Shown here piece by piece: positions 48,413 through 58,066 of a stretch of DNA of 64,000 nucleotides. This DNA comes from Vreelandella halophila (lineage in GTDB: Bacteria > Pseudomonadota > Gammaproteobacteria > Pseudomonadales > Oleiphilaceae). Within the stretch, counting starts at the first letter, position 1. Each line of letters opens with the position of its first letter. The position numbers and the translations under genes are program-made. The notes beneath the pieces were generated by a model, which searched no databases, was not told the DNA's origin, and saw only the letters and a list, made by a program, of their open reading frames with translations. The stretch covers positions 1,396,285 to 1,460,284 of the forward strand of contig NZ_JACHUZ010000013.1 of assembly GCF_019903425.1 (NCBI RefSeq), given 5' to 3'.

Positions 48413-51400
48413 ATGAAAAGAGCCGCATCGGGAGGTGTCCGCCCGGTGCTGTGGGCACTTCTCAACCGTCTGGTAACGGTCGTATGGATCAGCACCCTGA
48501 CGCTGCTGATTCTCGCTGCACTCTACGTGGGCCTGGGCCGCCAGGTCATGGCCAACCTCCATCATTTTGAAACCGAGATTGAAACGGCACTCACCCAGGC
48601 GCTTGGGAGACCTGTGCACCTCAGTGATCTGAGCGGTGACTGGCAGGGACTGGACCCTGTTCTCCGGGTTGGAGAAATGACCGTTGGAGAGCGGGGACAG
48701 GAAGATGTCTCGCTGGGGCACCTGAAAGTTCGGCTCGACAGCTGGGCCTCGCTGGTGCGCCTGCGTCTGGTTTTCCGCGAGCTCCGTGTCAGCGGTGCCG
48801 AGGCGACACTGGCGCAGCAGCCTGACGGCGGGTTCGCTGTTGCGGGTATATGGCAGCCATCCGAAAGGGGTGATGAACCCCGGGCCCCGGACGCGCTCGC
48901 GGCCCTGGATGGGCATCTGGGCGAATGGATTGATCAGGCCGGTCGGCTCCTGTCCGATCCGGTCGTGACTCTTACGGATCTTCAGCTCCGCGTGGAACCG
49001 GCCTCCGGAGAGTCTCTGTCACTCAGTGTACCGGCGATGGATGTGCGTTTTGAGGACGGCCTGTTTTCCGCCAGTGGGCGCCTGGTCGGAGGTGACGGGG
49101 ACCGCCGCCGTATCGGTGCTTTTGCGTTGGAGGGGCGACACCTACTGAGCAGTGGGTTCACAGGAGACCTCTTTCTGGATCTGGATTCTGGCGGCGTTTT
49201 CAGCAGCCTGTTTGCCCCCTATGAGTGGCGCGGGCTGTCTGTTGATGCCCTCAACGCCCGGGCTGAGACCTGGTTGACGTTCAGGCGGGCCCAGCTCCAG
49301 AGGGCACGGATGACGCTGCGGTTGCCTGAACTTGGACTGACGTCTCAGGTGGCACCGGTGCCCCGGCTCAGCGATCTGAGCGCTGAGCTGCTGTGGCAGC
49401 GCACGGAGGCGGGCTGGCTGCTGCAGACACGTGGCTCGGCCTTCGGTTGGGGTGAACAGGACGCCGGCGCATTCTCGGGCCGGGTGGAGCGCGACAGTGA
49501 TGCGCTGAGGGTGTCCGCGCAGGGTCTGGACCTGAGCGTGGTGAGTGCCATGGTGCACCGCAGCGGCCTGCTGCCGGCAGAAGAGCAGGAGCGCCTGGCC
49601 GCTCATGATCCCTCGGGCCTGGTGGAGCGTCTTGAAGTTACCGTCCCTGACGATGGCCACTGGCGGCTGCGGGGAACATTCAGGGATGTCGCTGTGGTGG
49701 CGGTTGATGGGGCGCCCTCGGGCAGCGGGCTGGACGGTTACCTTGAGGCTGGTCCCCGCGAAGGCCGCGTAACCATTGAATCCGGCCCGGCCCGTATCGG
49801 GTTCCCGGAACTTTTCCACACCGACTGGCGTTTCCAGCGGCTCGCGGGGCATATCCGTTGGGCACGTCGCAGTGACGGCTGGGAAATGGTGGCACGGCGT
49901 CTTGTCGGGCGTCACGAGGGCATGAATGCCTCTGGCGGGTTCCGGCTGCGACTGCACGAGGGCAGTTCCGATACGCTGTCACTGCGGGTAGGTATCGCCG
50001 GCGGCAGAACCGGCATGCTGGGCCGTTTTATACCCCGGGAACGGGTGCCCCAGGAGCTCTATTCCTTTCTTACCGAGGCCATAGGCAGTGGCACCGTGAC
50101 CAGCGGGTGGTATTACGGTCATGGGGATATTGGGGGTGACGACGCCGGTGAAACGGCCGATGATCGTGCCTTCACCTCGAGTATGGCGTACCGCTTCCGC
50201 GACACTGAGCTGACCTACGATCCGGACTGGCCGGCACTTGAGGGCGCTGCCGGGCAGGTCCGGGTTCAGGGCGACGAGGGCCGTATCCAGCTGGATGAAG
50301 GTGCGGTGGCCGGTGTTGAGCTTGAGCCCAGTCAGATCCGGGTAACGGGTGACGAAGAGGAGGGGCTGCGCGTGGATGTGGATACCGGGGCCCGCCGCGA
50401 GGGCGAACTGCTCACGGAGCAGTGGCGCAGCAGTCCCCTTGCGCGGGTTACGGGCGACTGGCTGGAAGACTTCCGCGTGACCGGATCCAGCCATGTCGAC
50501 CTCTCCCTCAGCCTGTGGCCGGGCCAGGCGCGTGATGCCCGGGCGGATGTCCGGTTTGCCCTGGCCGATGGCCATGTGCGCTTCGTCCCTGCGCAGCTTG
50601 AGTGGCGGGATGTGAACGGACCCATACGGTTCTCCACGGATGACGGATTCGGGAACACGGACCTGGATGCGCGTTTCATGGGCGAGCCGGTAACGCTGCA
50701 GCTGCGTGATGGCCCGGAGCAGGCGCCGGTCTTCCGCCAGCAGGGGCGCCTGACGGTGGCCCGGCTGGCGCAGTGGCTTGAGCGGCCACTGCCCCGGGTT
50801 GATGGCCAGCTCAGCTATAAAGCGGCCTTCCGGCCCACGGAAGGACCCACACTGAGGCTGGATGCCGACCTTGCGGATCTGGCGCTCGACTGGCCGGCCC
50901 CGTTCAGCAAGGTCGCGGGCGATGATCACCGTCTCACAACCCAGGTGGACTTTGGCGGCGCGGACTCGGAGGCGGTGCGCATCCAGGGTGACTGGCAGCC
51001 CCTGGGCGCGTTCCGCTTGGTGATGCGTGACGGGGCCGTGGAGCGTGGGCGTATTGGCCTGGGCGTACGGCGCACGGAGCTTCCGGACGAGCCGGTGCTC
51101 AGCCTCACCGGTAATCTGCCTGGCGCTGACCTGCAACAGTGGTGGCAGGCCGTGGAGGACATTCCGGCAGGGAAAGTGGTGGCATCGGGTGAGGGCGGGG
51201 TATCGCAGGAGCCTTTGCTGCCTCCGCTCAGGGTCGAACTTGGTATTGGGGAGCCGCGATTGGGGAGCTGGACCCTGTCACCGGTCCAGCTCCTGGCCGA
51301 GGCTGACCTCCGGGGCGAGTGGCAGGTGCGTCTGGATTCGGACTGGATCGGCGGGACCCTGGGCAGTGGCAATGAACGGGCTCTGGCCGTGGATCTCGAC

Positions 51401-52387
51401 CACCTGGTGCTTCCGCGTGCGGGTCCCAATGGTGAGGAGGGATCAGAGCTGGACAGCGGGGCACTGACCCGTGGTGCCCGGGACTGGCCAGAGACTAGTA
51501 TACGTATCGATCGTCTTGTTTTCGGCGAGCGCCGGGTTACGGATCTGTCGCTGGTGCTTGTGCCGGACGGCAGTCGTATCCGTATCGACCCCCTGGCGTT
51601 TACCATGGGAGATCTGGACCTGGAGGGGAGCCTGACCTGGCAGTCGGCGCTGGACAAGGGCGTTAGCGAGTTTTCCGGCACCCTGGATGGGCGTGATCTC
51701 AAGGGACTCGAAACGCTGCTTGGCCAGACCACGGTGCCGATCAGCAGCGAACGGGCTGAGGCCTCGCTGAACATGGCCTGGCCTGGCGGGCCCACGGATT
51801 TCAGCCTGGCGGGCCTGCGTGCGGCCATGGACTTCCGGCTGGAGGATGGCATCATTGACCAGGATATTGAGGGCGCGCGCGTATTCAGGGTGTTTGGGCT
51901 GTTGAACACGGATACGCTCTGGCGGCGGCTTCAGTTGGATTTTTCGGACGTCTATGAGTCCGGAATTCCGTTCGACCATATCGAGGGCGAGGTGCTGATC
52001 CACGAGGGCCGGCTGATTTTTGACCCGGCCGTGTCGATCCAGGCGCCCTCCGGCGGTTTCCGCATGAGCGGCGAGGCGGACCTGATTAGTGAGGCCCTCG
52101 ATATGCGCCTGGTGGTGGTGCTGCCGGTCACCCAGAATCTGCCGTTGGCGGCGGTTCTGTTCGGCTACGCGCCGCCTATCGGAGGCGCGCTTTTCGTGCT
52201 CGACAAGGTGTTTGGGGGTATCCTGAGTCGGGTGACCAGTGCCACCTATACCGTGGAAGGCACCTGGAGTGACCCGAAAGTCGAGCTCCGCAATCTGTTT
52301 GACACGGAGTCGGACCTGGATAGCTATGAACGGCCCGAGGTGGGGGTGGAGGCCCCCGAAAGGCCCGCAGGGGAGATCAGGCGATGA
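48413..52387 (+). CDS. yhdP: Large AsmA-like envelope protein YhdP
   Basis: YhdP is a bridge-like protein proposed to carry phospholipids between inner and outer membranes. The 1324-residue protein has an N-terminal membrane helix (residues ~18-42), then a very long beta-rich periplasmic region of repeated RBG-like strands. It includes LGRPVHLSDLSGDWQGLDPVLRV near the start and the AsmA-like C-terminus (FDHIEGEVLIHEGRLIFDPAV, MRLVVVLPVTQNLPLAAVLFG). I use ATG 48413 rather than TTG 48404. It overlaps the nitrilase start as ATGA. Confidence 0.94.
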   Translation: MKRAASGGVRPVLWALLNRLVTVVWISTLTLLILAALYVGLGRQVMANLHHFETEIETALTQALGRPVHLSDLSGDWQGLDPVLRVGEMTVGERGQEDVSLGHLKVRLDSWASLVRLRLVFRELRVSGAEATLAQQPDGGFAVAGIWQPSERGDEPRAPDALAALDGHLGEWIDQAGRLLSDPVVTLTDLQLRVEPASGESLSLSVPAMDVRFEDGLFSASGRLVGGDGDRRRIGAFALEGRHLLSSGFTGDLFLDLDSGGVFSSLFAPYEWRGLSVDALNARAETWLTFRRAQLQRARMTLRLPELGLTSQVAPVPRLSDLSAELLWQRTEAGWLLQTRGSAFGWGEQDAGAFSGRVERDSDALRVSAQGLDLSVVSAMVHRSGLLPAEEQERLAAHDPSGLVERLEVTVPDDGHWRLRGTFRDVAVVAVDGAPSGSGLDGYLEAGPREGRVTIESGPARIGFPELFHTDWRFQRLAGHIRWARRSDGWEMVARRLVGRHEGMNASGGFRLRLHEGSSDTLSLRVGIAGGRTGMLGRFIPRERVPQELYSFLTEAIGSGTVTSGWYYGHGDIGGDDAGETADDRAFTSSMAYRFRDTELTYDPDWPALEGAAGQVRVQGDEGRIQLDEGAVAGVELEPSQIRVTGDEEEGLRVDVDTGARREGELLTEQWRSSPLARVTGDWLEDFRVTGSSHVDLSLSLWPGQARDARADVRFALADGHVRFVPAQLEWRDVNGPIRFSTDDGFGNTDLDARFMGEPVTLQLRDGPEQAPVFRQQGRLTVARLAQWLERPLPRVDGQLSYKAAFRPTEGPTLRLDADLADLALDWPAPFSKVAGDDHRLTTQVDFGGADSEAVRIQGDWQPLGAFRLVMRDGAVERGRIGLGVRRTELPDEPVLSLTGNLPGADLQQWWQAVEDIPAGKVVASGEGGVSQEPLLPPLRVELGIGEPRLGSWTLSPVQLLAEADLRGEWQVRLDSDWIGGTLGSGNERALAVDLDHLVLPRAGPNGEEGSELDSGALTRGARDWPETSIRIDRLVFGERRVTDLSLVLVPDGSRIRIDPLAFTMGDLDLEGSLTWQSALDKGVSEFSGTLDGRDLKGLETLLGQTTVPISSERAEASLNMAWPGGPTDFSLAGLRAAMDFRLEDGIIDQDIEGARVFRVFGLLNTDTLWRRLQLDFSDVYESGIPFDHIEGEVLIHEGRLIFDPAVSIQAPSGGFRMSGEADLISEALDMRLVVVLPVTQNLPLAAVLFGYAPPIGGALFVLDKVFGGILSRVTSATYTVEGTWSDPKVELRNLFDTESDLDSYERPEVGVEAPERPAGEIRR

Positions 52388-53226
52388 CGGCATCGGTATC
52401 GGTAGCAGCCATTCAGATGGTCAGTGGTTTCGAGGTGGAACAGAACCTGGTGCGAGCCCGTGAGCTGCTGGAACAGGCGGCTGAGGACGGGGCCCGCGTG
52501 GCGGTTCTTCCGGAGAATTTTGCGGCCTTCCAGAACCGCCGTCTGGCTGACCTGGGCCAATCCGAGGCGCGCGGGGAGGACGGCTCCATCCAGTCCTTTG
52601 TAGGTCGGGAGGCCGCGCGCCTGGGCTTATGGATCGTTGCCGGCTCCCTGCCCATGGGGACGCGCCCGGATGGTACGGTGGTGCCGGATGGCCGAGTCCG
52701 GGCCGCCTGCATGGTCTGGAACGATCAGGGTGAGCGGGTGGCCCGCTATGACAAGATCCATCTGTTTGATGCCCTGGTGGGGGATTCCCAGGGACGTTAT
52801 CAGGAGTCGGACCTGTTCGAGCCTGGCGACGAGGTGGTGACCGTGGATACCCCGGCGGGGCGGCTCGGGCTCAGCATCTGCTACGACCTGCGCTTCCCGG
52901 AGCTGTACCGCCGGCTGCGCGAGGCGGGTGCGGAATGGGTGGTGGTGCCCTCGGCCTTTACCCACCGGACTGGTGAGGCGCACTGGGAGCCGCTTCTGCG
53001 GGCCCGGGCGATCGAGGATCAGGTGTGGATCTGTGCGCCCAATCAGGGTGGGCAGCACGATGAGCGCCGACAGACCTGGGGCCACTCCATGATCATCGAT
53101 CCCTGGGGCAGCGTGGTCGCCGAGCGCGCCGAGGATGGGCCCGGTGTGGTCAGTGCCGTCGTGGATCGCGACCAGCTGGCCAGCACCCGCAGCGCCATCC
53201 CGGTATGGGAGCATCGCCGCCTCTAG
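52384..53226 (+). CDS. Carbon-nitrogen hydrolase (deaminated glutathione amidase-like)
   Basis: A 280-residue nitrilase-superfamily protein of the Nit1/YbeM group, likely removing deaminated glutathione. The catalytic triad is visible: Glu44 (VLPENFAAF), Lys124 (RYDKIHLFD) and Cys166 (LSICYDLRFPELYR). It follows yhdP by ATGA overlap. In Pseudomonas the next gene is tldD; here comEA lies convergent, with stops overlapping 4 nt. Confidence 0.9.
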   Translation: MTASVSVAAIQMVSGFEVEQNLVRARELLEQAAEDGARVAVLPENFAAFQNRRLADLGQSEARGEDGSIQSFVGREAARLGLWIVAGSLPMGTRPDGTVVPDGRVRAACMVWNDQGERVARYDKIHLFDALVGDSQGRYQESDLFEPGDEVVTVDTPAGRLGLSICYDLRFPELYRRLREAGAEWVVVPSAFTHRTGEAHWEPLLRARAIEDQVWICAPNQGGQHDERRQTWGHSMIIDPWGSVVAERAEDGPGVVSAVVDRDQLASTRSAIPVWEHRRL

Positions 53227-53516
53227 TCGAGGCGGATCTTCTCCCGGTTGTCACTAATAGTGGCCGGGCCGATGCCGTCCACCTCTTCAAGGTGCTCCGG
53301 GGTCGTGAACTCACCCTGCTCCTCGCGCCATGTGACAATGGCGTCCGCCTTGGCCGGGCCAACGCCGTGCAGGGCATCGGCCAGGGCGTCCGCGCTGGCG
53401 GTATTGATGTTGACGGTTTCAGTCTCTTCCGCGGCGTCCTGAGCCAGGGCCGGCATGGTTGCCAGAACCAGTGCGAGCGCCAGAAGGCGGGCGGTTGCGG
53501 TAACGATTCCTTTCAT
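53223..53516 (-). CDS. comEA: ComEA-like helix-hairpin-helix protein
   Basis: A 97-residue exported protein with a signal peptide (LLALALVLATMPALAQ) and a helix-hairpin-helix pair: VNINTASADALADALHGVGPAKADAIVTWREEQGEF and DGIGPATISDNREKIRLD. ComEA binds double-stranded DNA in the periplasm during natural transformation; short single-domain versions like this are common in gammaproteobacteria, with or without proven competence. The start is taken at 53516. comF at 14 kb is another competence-associated gene in the window. Confidence 0.87.
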   Translation of the reverse strand: MKGIVTATARLLALALVLATMPALAQDAAEETETVNINTASADALADALHGVGPAKADAIVTWREEQGEFTTPEHLEEVDGIGPATISDNREKIRLD

Positions 53517-53712
53517 CGTGATGTGCTCCTGTCTGTTCGCGTTTGGGGTGGGAACAGAGCAGACCCGGAGATGACGGTATGGGGTGATTGAGGTGGCCCA
53601 GACGGGCGGCATCCCTGCCCCCGAACTGCACCGGCCCTGCCCGAATCCCTGGGCGCTGTCAGTCCCTTTGATCTGGTGCCTCCTGCACCGCATCGCGTCC
53701 CTGCAACTGCTT

Positions 53713-53740
53713 ATTCTAGTCAGATCCGTTATTGGGTGAA
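53713..53740 (-). promoter_or_regulatory. Candidate promoter upstream of comEA
   Basis: TTCACC and TAGAAT on the minus strand, 16 nt apart, each four to five of six matches. It would give a leader of nearly 200 nt before comEA. The rest of the 258-nt gap between darP and comEA shows no gene. Confidence 0.35.
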
Positions 53741-53774
53741 TAGGACATCGCCGATGCGTCGTGTAAGCGATTTC

Positions 53775-54299
53775 CTACAACGTCTCGCCCTCGTCAATGC
53801 GCTCGCGCAGATAGCGGTAGAGACGCCTGCGCGGGCTGTTGCGGTCTCCACTTTCCGATTGCCTGGCCGCGTTACGGATCAGCTGGCGCAGGTGCTGGAC
53901 ATCGGTCTGCGGGTAACGGTCCATGAATTCGGTCAGCGCCGACTTGCCTTCGTGGATCAGGCGCTCGCGCCAGCGTTCGGCCATGTGCAGGCGGCGGGTA
54001 TGTTCCGGCGTGCCGGCGGTCTGCCCGGCCACCGCCCGGCGCAGGGCCTGCTCGTCCTCCTCGAGGATCTGGCGGCCCAGATAGAGGGTCTGGCGCCGGC
54101 GCGGGTCGCCCTCGGGCAGATGCCGGACCTCCAGGAGCCCATCGATGAGGGCACTGGAGGCAGGCAACTGATGGATGCGCTCCTCGGGCAGGGCGGCCAG
54201 GGCCGCCGCCAGATCCCGCAGCTCCTGCATCTCCCGTTTCGCCTGGCTTTTGCTGGGCAGCTCGTCCTGGGGCTGCCCGGGCGTGTCAGCGTCGCTCAT
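53775..54299 (-). CDS. darP: Ribosome maturation protein DarP (YjgA, DUF615)
   Basis: DarP binds immature 50S subunits and aids peptidyl transferase centre maturation. The 174-residue, highly charged helical protein has SKSQAKREMQELRDL at the start and RRRQTLYLGRQILEED and QLRQLIRNA-like segments (HLRQLIRNAARQ). It overlaps npr as ATGA. In Pseudomonas it lies between tldD and pmbA; neither is here. Confidence 0.92.
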   Translation of the reverse strand: MSDADTPGQPQDELPSKSQAKREMQELRDLAAALAALPEERIHQLPASSALIDGLLEVRHLPEGDPRRRQTLYLGRQILEEDEQALRRAVAGQTAGTPEHTRRLHMAERWRERLIHEGKSALTEFMDRYPQTDVQHLRQLIRNAARQSESGDRNSPRRRLYRYLRERIDEGETL

Positions 54300-54565
54300 T
54301 CGTCCTCATCAAAACGGTTGTTGATCAGTTCCATCAATGCTTCCCGGGCGTCGCTCTCGTCCGCACCCTCGATGATCAGCTCAATGTCGGTACCGCAGCT
54401 GGCTGCAAGCATCATCACCGACATGATGCTCTTGCCGTTCACTTCCCGCCCGTCACGCCCGAGCTGGATGCTGCTTTCAAACTGTTCGGCACAGCTCACA
54501 AGTTTGGCTGCGGCGCGGGCGTGCAGGCCGAGTTTGTTGATGATGGTGATGGGTTCTCGGATCAT
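54296..54565 (-). CDS. npr: HPr-like phosphocarrier NPr (PtsO)
   Basis: NPr relays phosphate from EI-Ntr to PtsN in the nitrogen PTS. The 89-residue protein has the active His15 in NKLGLHARAAAKL and the conserved Ser46 in NGKSIMSVMML. It ends acidic (NNRFDEDE). It sits 16 nt after rapZ. Confidence 0.95.
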   Translation of the reverse strand: MIREPITIINKLGLHARAAAKLVSCAEQFESSIQLGRDGREVNGKSIMSVMMLAASCGTDIELIIEGADESDAREALMELINNRFDEDE

Positions 54566-54581
54566 TGGGCTTCCGGTGTGT

Positions 54582-55454
54582 TCAGGGCGTCGGTTGCGCG
54601 TGGGGCAACTCCGTGTGCCGGACCTGGACGGTACTGAATGCCTGCCGCAGGTGAGCCACCAGTTCCTCGGCCATGTAGACCGAGCGGTGCTGGCCGCCAG
54701 TGCATCCGATGGAAATCGTCATGTAGGAGCGGTTCACCGTGTGGAACTCCGGCAGCCAGCGGTCCAGGAACCCCTTGATGTCCTCGAGCAGGGTCGTGGT
54801 TCCGGGCTGGCCGGTCAGGTATTCGCGGATGGGGGCATCCAGGCCGGTATAGCCGCGCAGGGATTCGTCCCAGAAGGGATTGGGCAGGCAGCGCACATCG
54901 AAGACAAAATCCGAGTCGATGGGTACGCCGTGCTTGTAGCCGAAGGACTGGATCAGCAACGCCATCTGTTGCTCGTCGCGGCCCACGACGCGCTCGCGTA
55001 CCATATCCCGGAGCTCATACATGGAACGCTCCGTGGTGTCGATGTGCAGGTCGGCCAGCCGTGCGATGGGTTCCAGCAGGGCTTTCTCGTCCTGAATCGC
55101 CTCGGAGAGGGAGCGCCCCGGTGTGCTCAACGGGTGCTTGCGCCGGGTCGCATGGAAGCGCTGTAGCAGCATGCTGTCCGCCGCGTCCAGATAGATCACC
55201 TCCACCCTCAGGTCCGGGTGCTGGAGCTGGCGGTAAAGGTTTTCGAAATCGGCAATGTCCCCGGAGAGATTGCGGGCGTCAATGCTGACGGCAATGTCGC
55301 GCTGCTGCTCGTCTGACTCCAGTGCCTTGCGCGTCAGCGGCTGCAGCAGCCCGATGGGCAGGTTGTCGATGCAGTAGTAGCCGAGGTCCTCCAGTACATG
55401 GAGCGCGGTGCTCTTGCCGGAGCCCGAGCGGCCGCTCACGATGGTCAGTTTCAC
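54582..55454 (-). CDS. rapZ: RNase adapter protein RapZ
   Basis: RapZ senses glucosamine-6-phosphate and guides sRNA decay controlling GlmS in enteric bacteria. The 290-residue protein has Walker A GRSGSGKS at residues 8-15, the Walker B-like VEVIYLDAADSMLLQRFHATRRKHPL segment, and the C-terminal block SIGCTGGQHRSVYMAEEL. It lies in the conserved ptsN-rapZ-npr order. Confidence 0.96.
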   Translation of the reverse strand: MKLTIVSGRSGSGKSTALHVLEDLGYYCIDNLPIGLLQPLTRKALESDEQQRDIAVSIDARNLSGDIADFENLYRQLQHPDLRVEVIYLDAADSMLLQRFHATRRKHPLSTPGRSLSEAIQDEKALLEPIARLADLHIDTTERSMYELRDMVRERVVGRDEQQMALLIQSFGYKHGVPIDSDFVFDVRCLPNPFWDESLRGYTGLDAPIREYLTGQPGTTTLLEDIKGFLDRWLPEFHTVNRSYMTISIGCTGGQHRSVYMAEELVAHLRQAFSTVQVRHTELPHAQPTP

Positions 55455-55487
55455 AGCCCGATCTCCCGCTGGCTGGATGGGTCGACG

Positions 55488-55973
55488 TTACGGCGAAGCC
55501 TTCTCGCTGGCGACAATCAGGTCATAGAGTTCCTGTGGATCCTGGCACTGGCACTGGCGCAGGCGCCGGCACAGGCCACGGTCATTGAACTTTTCCGCCA
55601 GCTGGCTGAGAAGTTCAAGGTGCTCGCTGGTGGCGTTCTGCGGCACCAGCAGCACGAACAGCAGGTCCACCGGCTCACTGTCGATGGCATCGAAGTTGAT
55701 GGGGTCATCCAGCGTCAGCAGCGCGCCCACCACGCGCTTGCAATCCTCGAGCCGGCAGTGCGGAATGGCAATGCCCTGTCCGATGCCGGTGCTGCCGAGG
55801 CGCTCCCGCGCCACCAGATTGTTGAAGATCTGGTTCTCCTCAAGCTCAGGGTAGTGCTGGGCCACCCTTTCGGCAATGGTCTCGAGGATGCGTTTCTTGC
55901 TGGTCCCCGGAACACCGCAGAGGGCCAGTTCCGGGGCAAGGATGGATTCAATGGACAGTGATGAATGGACCAT
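55488..55973 (-). CDS. ptsN: Nitrogen PTS EIIA protein PtsN
   Basis: PtsN is the terminal phosphate acceptor of the nitrogen PTS and regulates potassium transport and other targets. The 161-residue protein has the phosphorylated His72 in GQGIAIPHCRLEDC and the typical LDDPINFDAIDSEPVDLLFVLLVP block. It is downstream of hpf and upstream of rapZ. Confidence 0.96.
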   Translation of the reverse strand: MVHSSLSIESILAPELALCGVPGTSKKRILETIAERVAQHYPELEENQIFNNLVARERLGSTGIGQGIAIPHCRLEDCKRVVGALLTLDDPINFDAIDSEPVDLLFVLLVPQNATSEHLELLSQLAEKFNDRGLCRRLRQCQCQDPQELYDLIVASEKASP

Positions 55974-55988
55974 GGGTACCGCTTGGGA

Positions 55989-56297
55989 TCAGCGGGTGGC
56001 CGCACCGTGCATGCGCTCCACCTGCTTCTCCTTGTGTTTGAGAATTTGCCGGTCAAGCTTGTCCACAAGCTGATCGATCGCCGCGTACATATCGTCGTGC
56101 TGGGCCTTGGCGTTGATTTCGCCACCGGTCACGTGGAGCGTGGCCTCGGCGGTCTGTCTCTGTTTGACCACCGACAGCGTCACCTGGGTGTTGCTGATCT
56201 GGTCGGTGTGTCGCTCAAGCTTGTCCATCTTGCTCCGGACATAGTCCTTGAGGGCTTCAGTCAGCTCGATGTGGTGACCTGAGATGTTGAGTTGCAT
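55989..56297 (-). CDS. hpf: Ribosome hibernation promoting factor HPF (short form)
   Basis: Short HPF promotes 100S ribosome dimers in stationary phase. The 102-residue protein starts at ATG 56297 (MQLNISGHHIELTEALKDYVRSKMDKLERH) and has TLHVTGGEINAKAQHDDMYAAIDQLVDKLDRQI. It lies just after rpoN, as in most gammaproteobacteria. Confidence 0.95.
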   Translation of the reverse strand: MQLNISGHHIELTEALKDYVRSKMDKLERHTDQISNTQVTLSVVKQRQTAEATLHVTGGEINAKAQHDDMYAAIDQLVDKLDRQILKHKEKQVERMHGAATR

Positions 56298-56363
56298 AGT
56301 CCGCTCCTGTTTCCGGTTCGGCCCGGCCACCGGAAGGTGGCCATCATACAGGCGTCAGACCCT

Positions 56364-57914
56364 CTAGACGAGACGTTTGCGTTCGTTCGAGGGTGGAATG
56401 TGCATCGCCTCGCGGTATTTCGCCACCGTGCGGCGTGCCACATTGATGCCCTGATCACTCAGTATAGTCGCTATACGGTTATCGCTCAGTGGTTTCCGGC
56501 TTTCCTCCTCGTTGATGAGCTTGCGGATCATGGCACGGATGGCGGTGGACGAGCACTCGCCCCCTTCGTCCGTGCTCACATGGCTGGAGAAGAAATACTT
56601 CAGTTCGTAAATGCCCCGCGGGGTGTGCATGTACTTCTGGGTGGTGACGCGGGATATGGTGGACTCGTGCATTTCCACCGCCTGGGCGATTTCGGAGAGG
56701 ATCAGCGGTTTCATCGCTTCCTCGCCTTCCTCGAAGAACCTCTGCTGATGATCGACGATCTGGGAGGCCACTTTCAACAGGGTTTCGTTACGGCTTTGAA
56801 GGCTCTTGATGAACCACTTGGCCTCCTGCAACTGGTCGCGCAGATAGGTGTTGTCCTTGCTGCTGTCGGACTGGCGGATCAGCGAGGCATAGAGGCTGTT
56901 CACCTGCAGCCGGGGTGCGATTTCGGGGTTAAGCTCGATCTTCCAGCGGCCTTCCTGGCGGGTGACGATCACGTCGGGGACCACGTATTCGGTCTCTTCC
57001 TCGCCAATGGCATCCCCGGGGCGGGGGTGCAGGCTCTGGATGAGCCCCAGGACCTCCTTGAGCTGGGCCTCGCTGAGCCGGCTGCGGCGCATGAGCTGGC
57101 GGTAGTCCCGGCTGCCCAGCAGTTGGATGTAGTGGCTGATCACCAGCCGTGCCTGCTTCAGCCAGGGAGTGTCCGCCGGCAACTGGTTGAGCTGGATCAG
57201 CAGGCATTCGCGCAGGTCCCGGGCAGCCACCCCGGGCGGATCGAAGTGCTGCAGCCGGTGCAGGACCGCCTCGACCTCGTCCATCTCCAGCGGGTCTTCA
57301 TCGTCCGGTGCGCTCAGCCCCTGATGGATCTCCTCAAGGTTCTGGGTCAGGTAGCCGGTATCGTCGATGCCGTCGACCAGGGCGTGGGCAATGGCCCGGT
57401 CGCGCTCGGACATGGGAGTGAGGTTGAGCTGCCAGTACAGGTGATCCTGAAGAGTCTCGCCGCGGCTGTTGCGGCTCTCGAAGTCCGACTCGCCGCCTTC
57501 GTCCTCGGGGCGTGAGCTGGCGGGCGAGGCAGGGGCGGTCTGGTAGACGTCGTCCCAGGCGGTATCCACGGGCAGGTTATCGGGGATTTCGCTGTTGTCC
57601 TGCCAGTTCTCGTTTTCCCAGCTCTCGGGCTCAGCGTCGGCGGTTTCCCGCGATTCGTCTTCCTGCGAGTCCTCCGCCCCGCTGGAATCCCCAGCCTCCT
57701 CCCCGCTGTCACTGCGTTCGCTGTTGTCGTCAGTTCCGGCTTCAGCGTCCGCTTCGCTTTCCTCGGCCGTTTCGAGCATGGGGTTGGATTCCAGCTGCTG
57801 CTGGATCTCCTGCTGCAGGTCGAGTGTGGAGAGCTGGAGTAACCGTATCGCCTGCTGAAGCTGGGGCGTCATCGTGAGCTGCTGGCCCATCTTCAGCTGC
57901 AGGGACGCTTTCAT
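56364..57914 (-). CDS. rpoN: RNA polymerase sigma-54 factor RpoN
   Basis: RpoN directs polymerase to -24/-12 promoters with enhancer-binding ATPases. The 516-residue protein has region [30 protein letters not shown], a very acidic region II (residues ~45-120, rich in Glu, Asp and Ser), the core-binding domain and the RpoN box [12 protein letters not shown] near the C-terminus. I chose ATG 57914 from homology; ATG 57920 two codons upstream is possible. It follows lptB by ~150 nt. Confidence 0.97.
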   Translation of the reverse strand: MKASLQLKMGQQLTMTPQLQQAIRLLQLSTLDLQQEIQQQLESNPMLETAEESEADAEAGTDDNSERSDSGEEAGDSSGAEDSQEDESRETADAEPESWENENWQDNSEIPDNLPVDTAWDDVYQTAPASPASSRPEDEGGESDFESRNSRGETLQDHLYWQLNLTPMSERDRAIAHALVDGIDDTGYLTQNLEEIHQGLSAPDDEDPLEMDEVEAVLHRLQHFDPPGVAARDLRECLLIQLNQLPADTPWLKQARLVISHYIQLLGSRDYRQLMRRSRLSEAQLKEVLGLIQSLHPRPGDAIGEEETEYVVPDVIVTRQEGRWKIELNPEIAPRLQVNSLYASLIRQSDSSKDNTYLRDQLQEAKWFIKSLQSRNETLLKVASQIVDHQQRFFEEGEEAMKPLILSEIAQAVEMHESTISRVTTQKYMHTPRGIYELKYFFSSHVSTDEGGECSSTAIRAMIRKLINEEESRKPLSDNRIATILSDQGINVARRTVAKYREAMHIPPSNERKRLV

Positions 57915-58066
57915 AACCATCGACTGCTTTCCCGTTACCGTTTGTCCCGTGTTTACGTAACCTTAACCCGATCCTTTCGTAGGCCGGCAGGGATTTTGCT
58001 TAACGTCTTTTTAATCGAGTGTACAGGCCAATTGGGCGGGGCGACAACGGTTTTGGGAGGACCATG

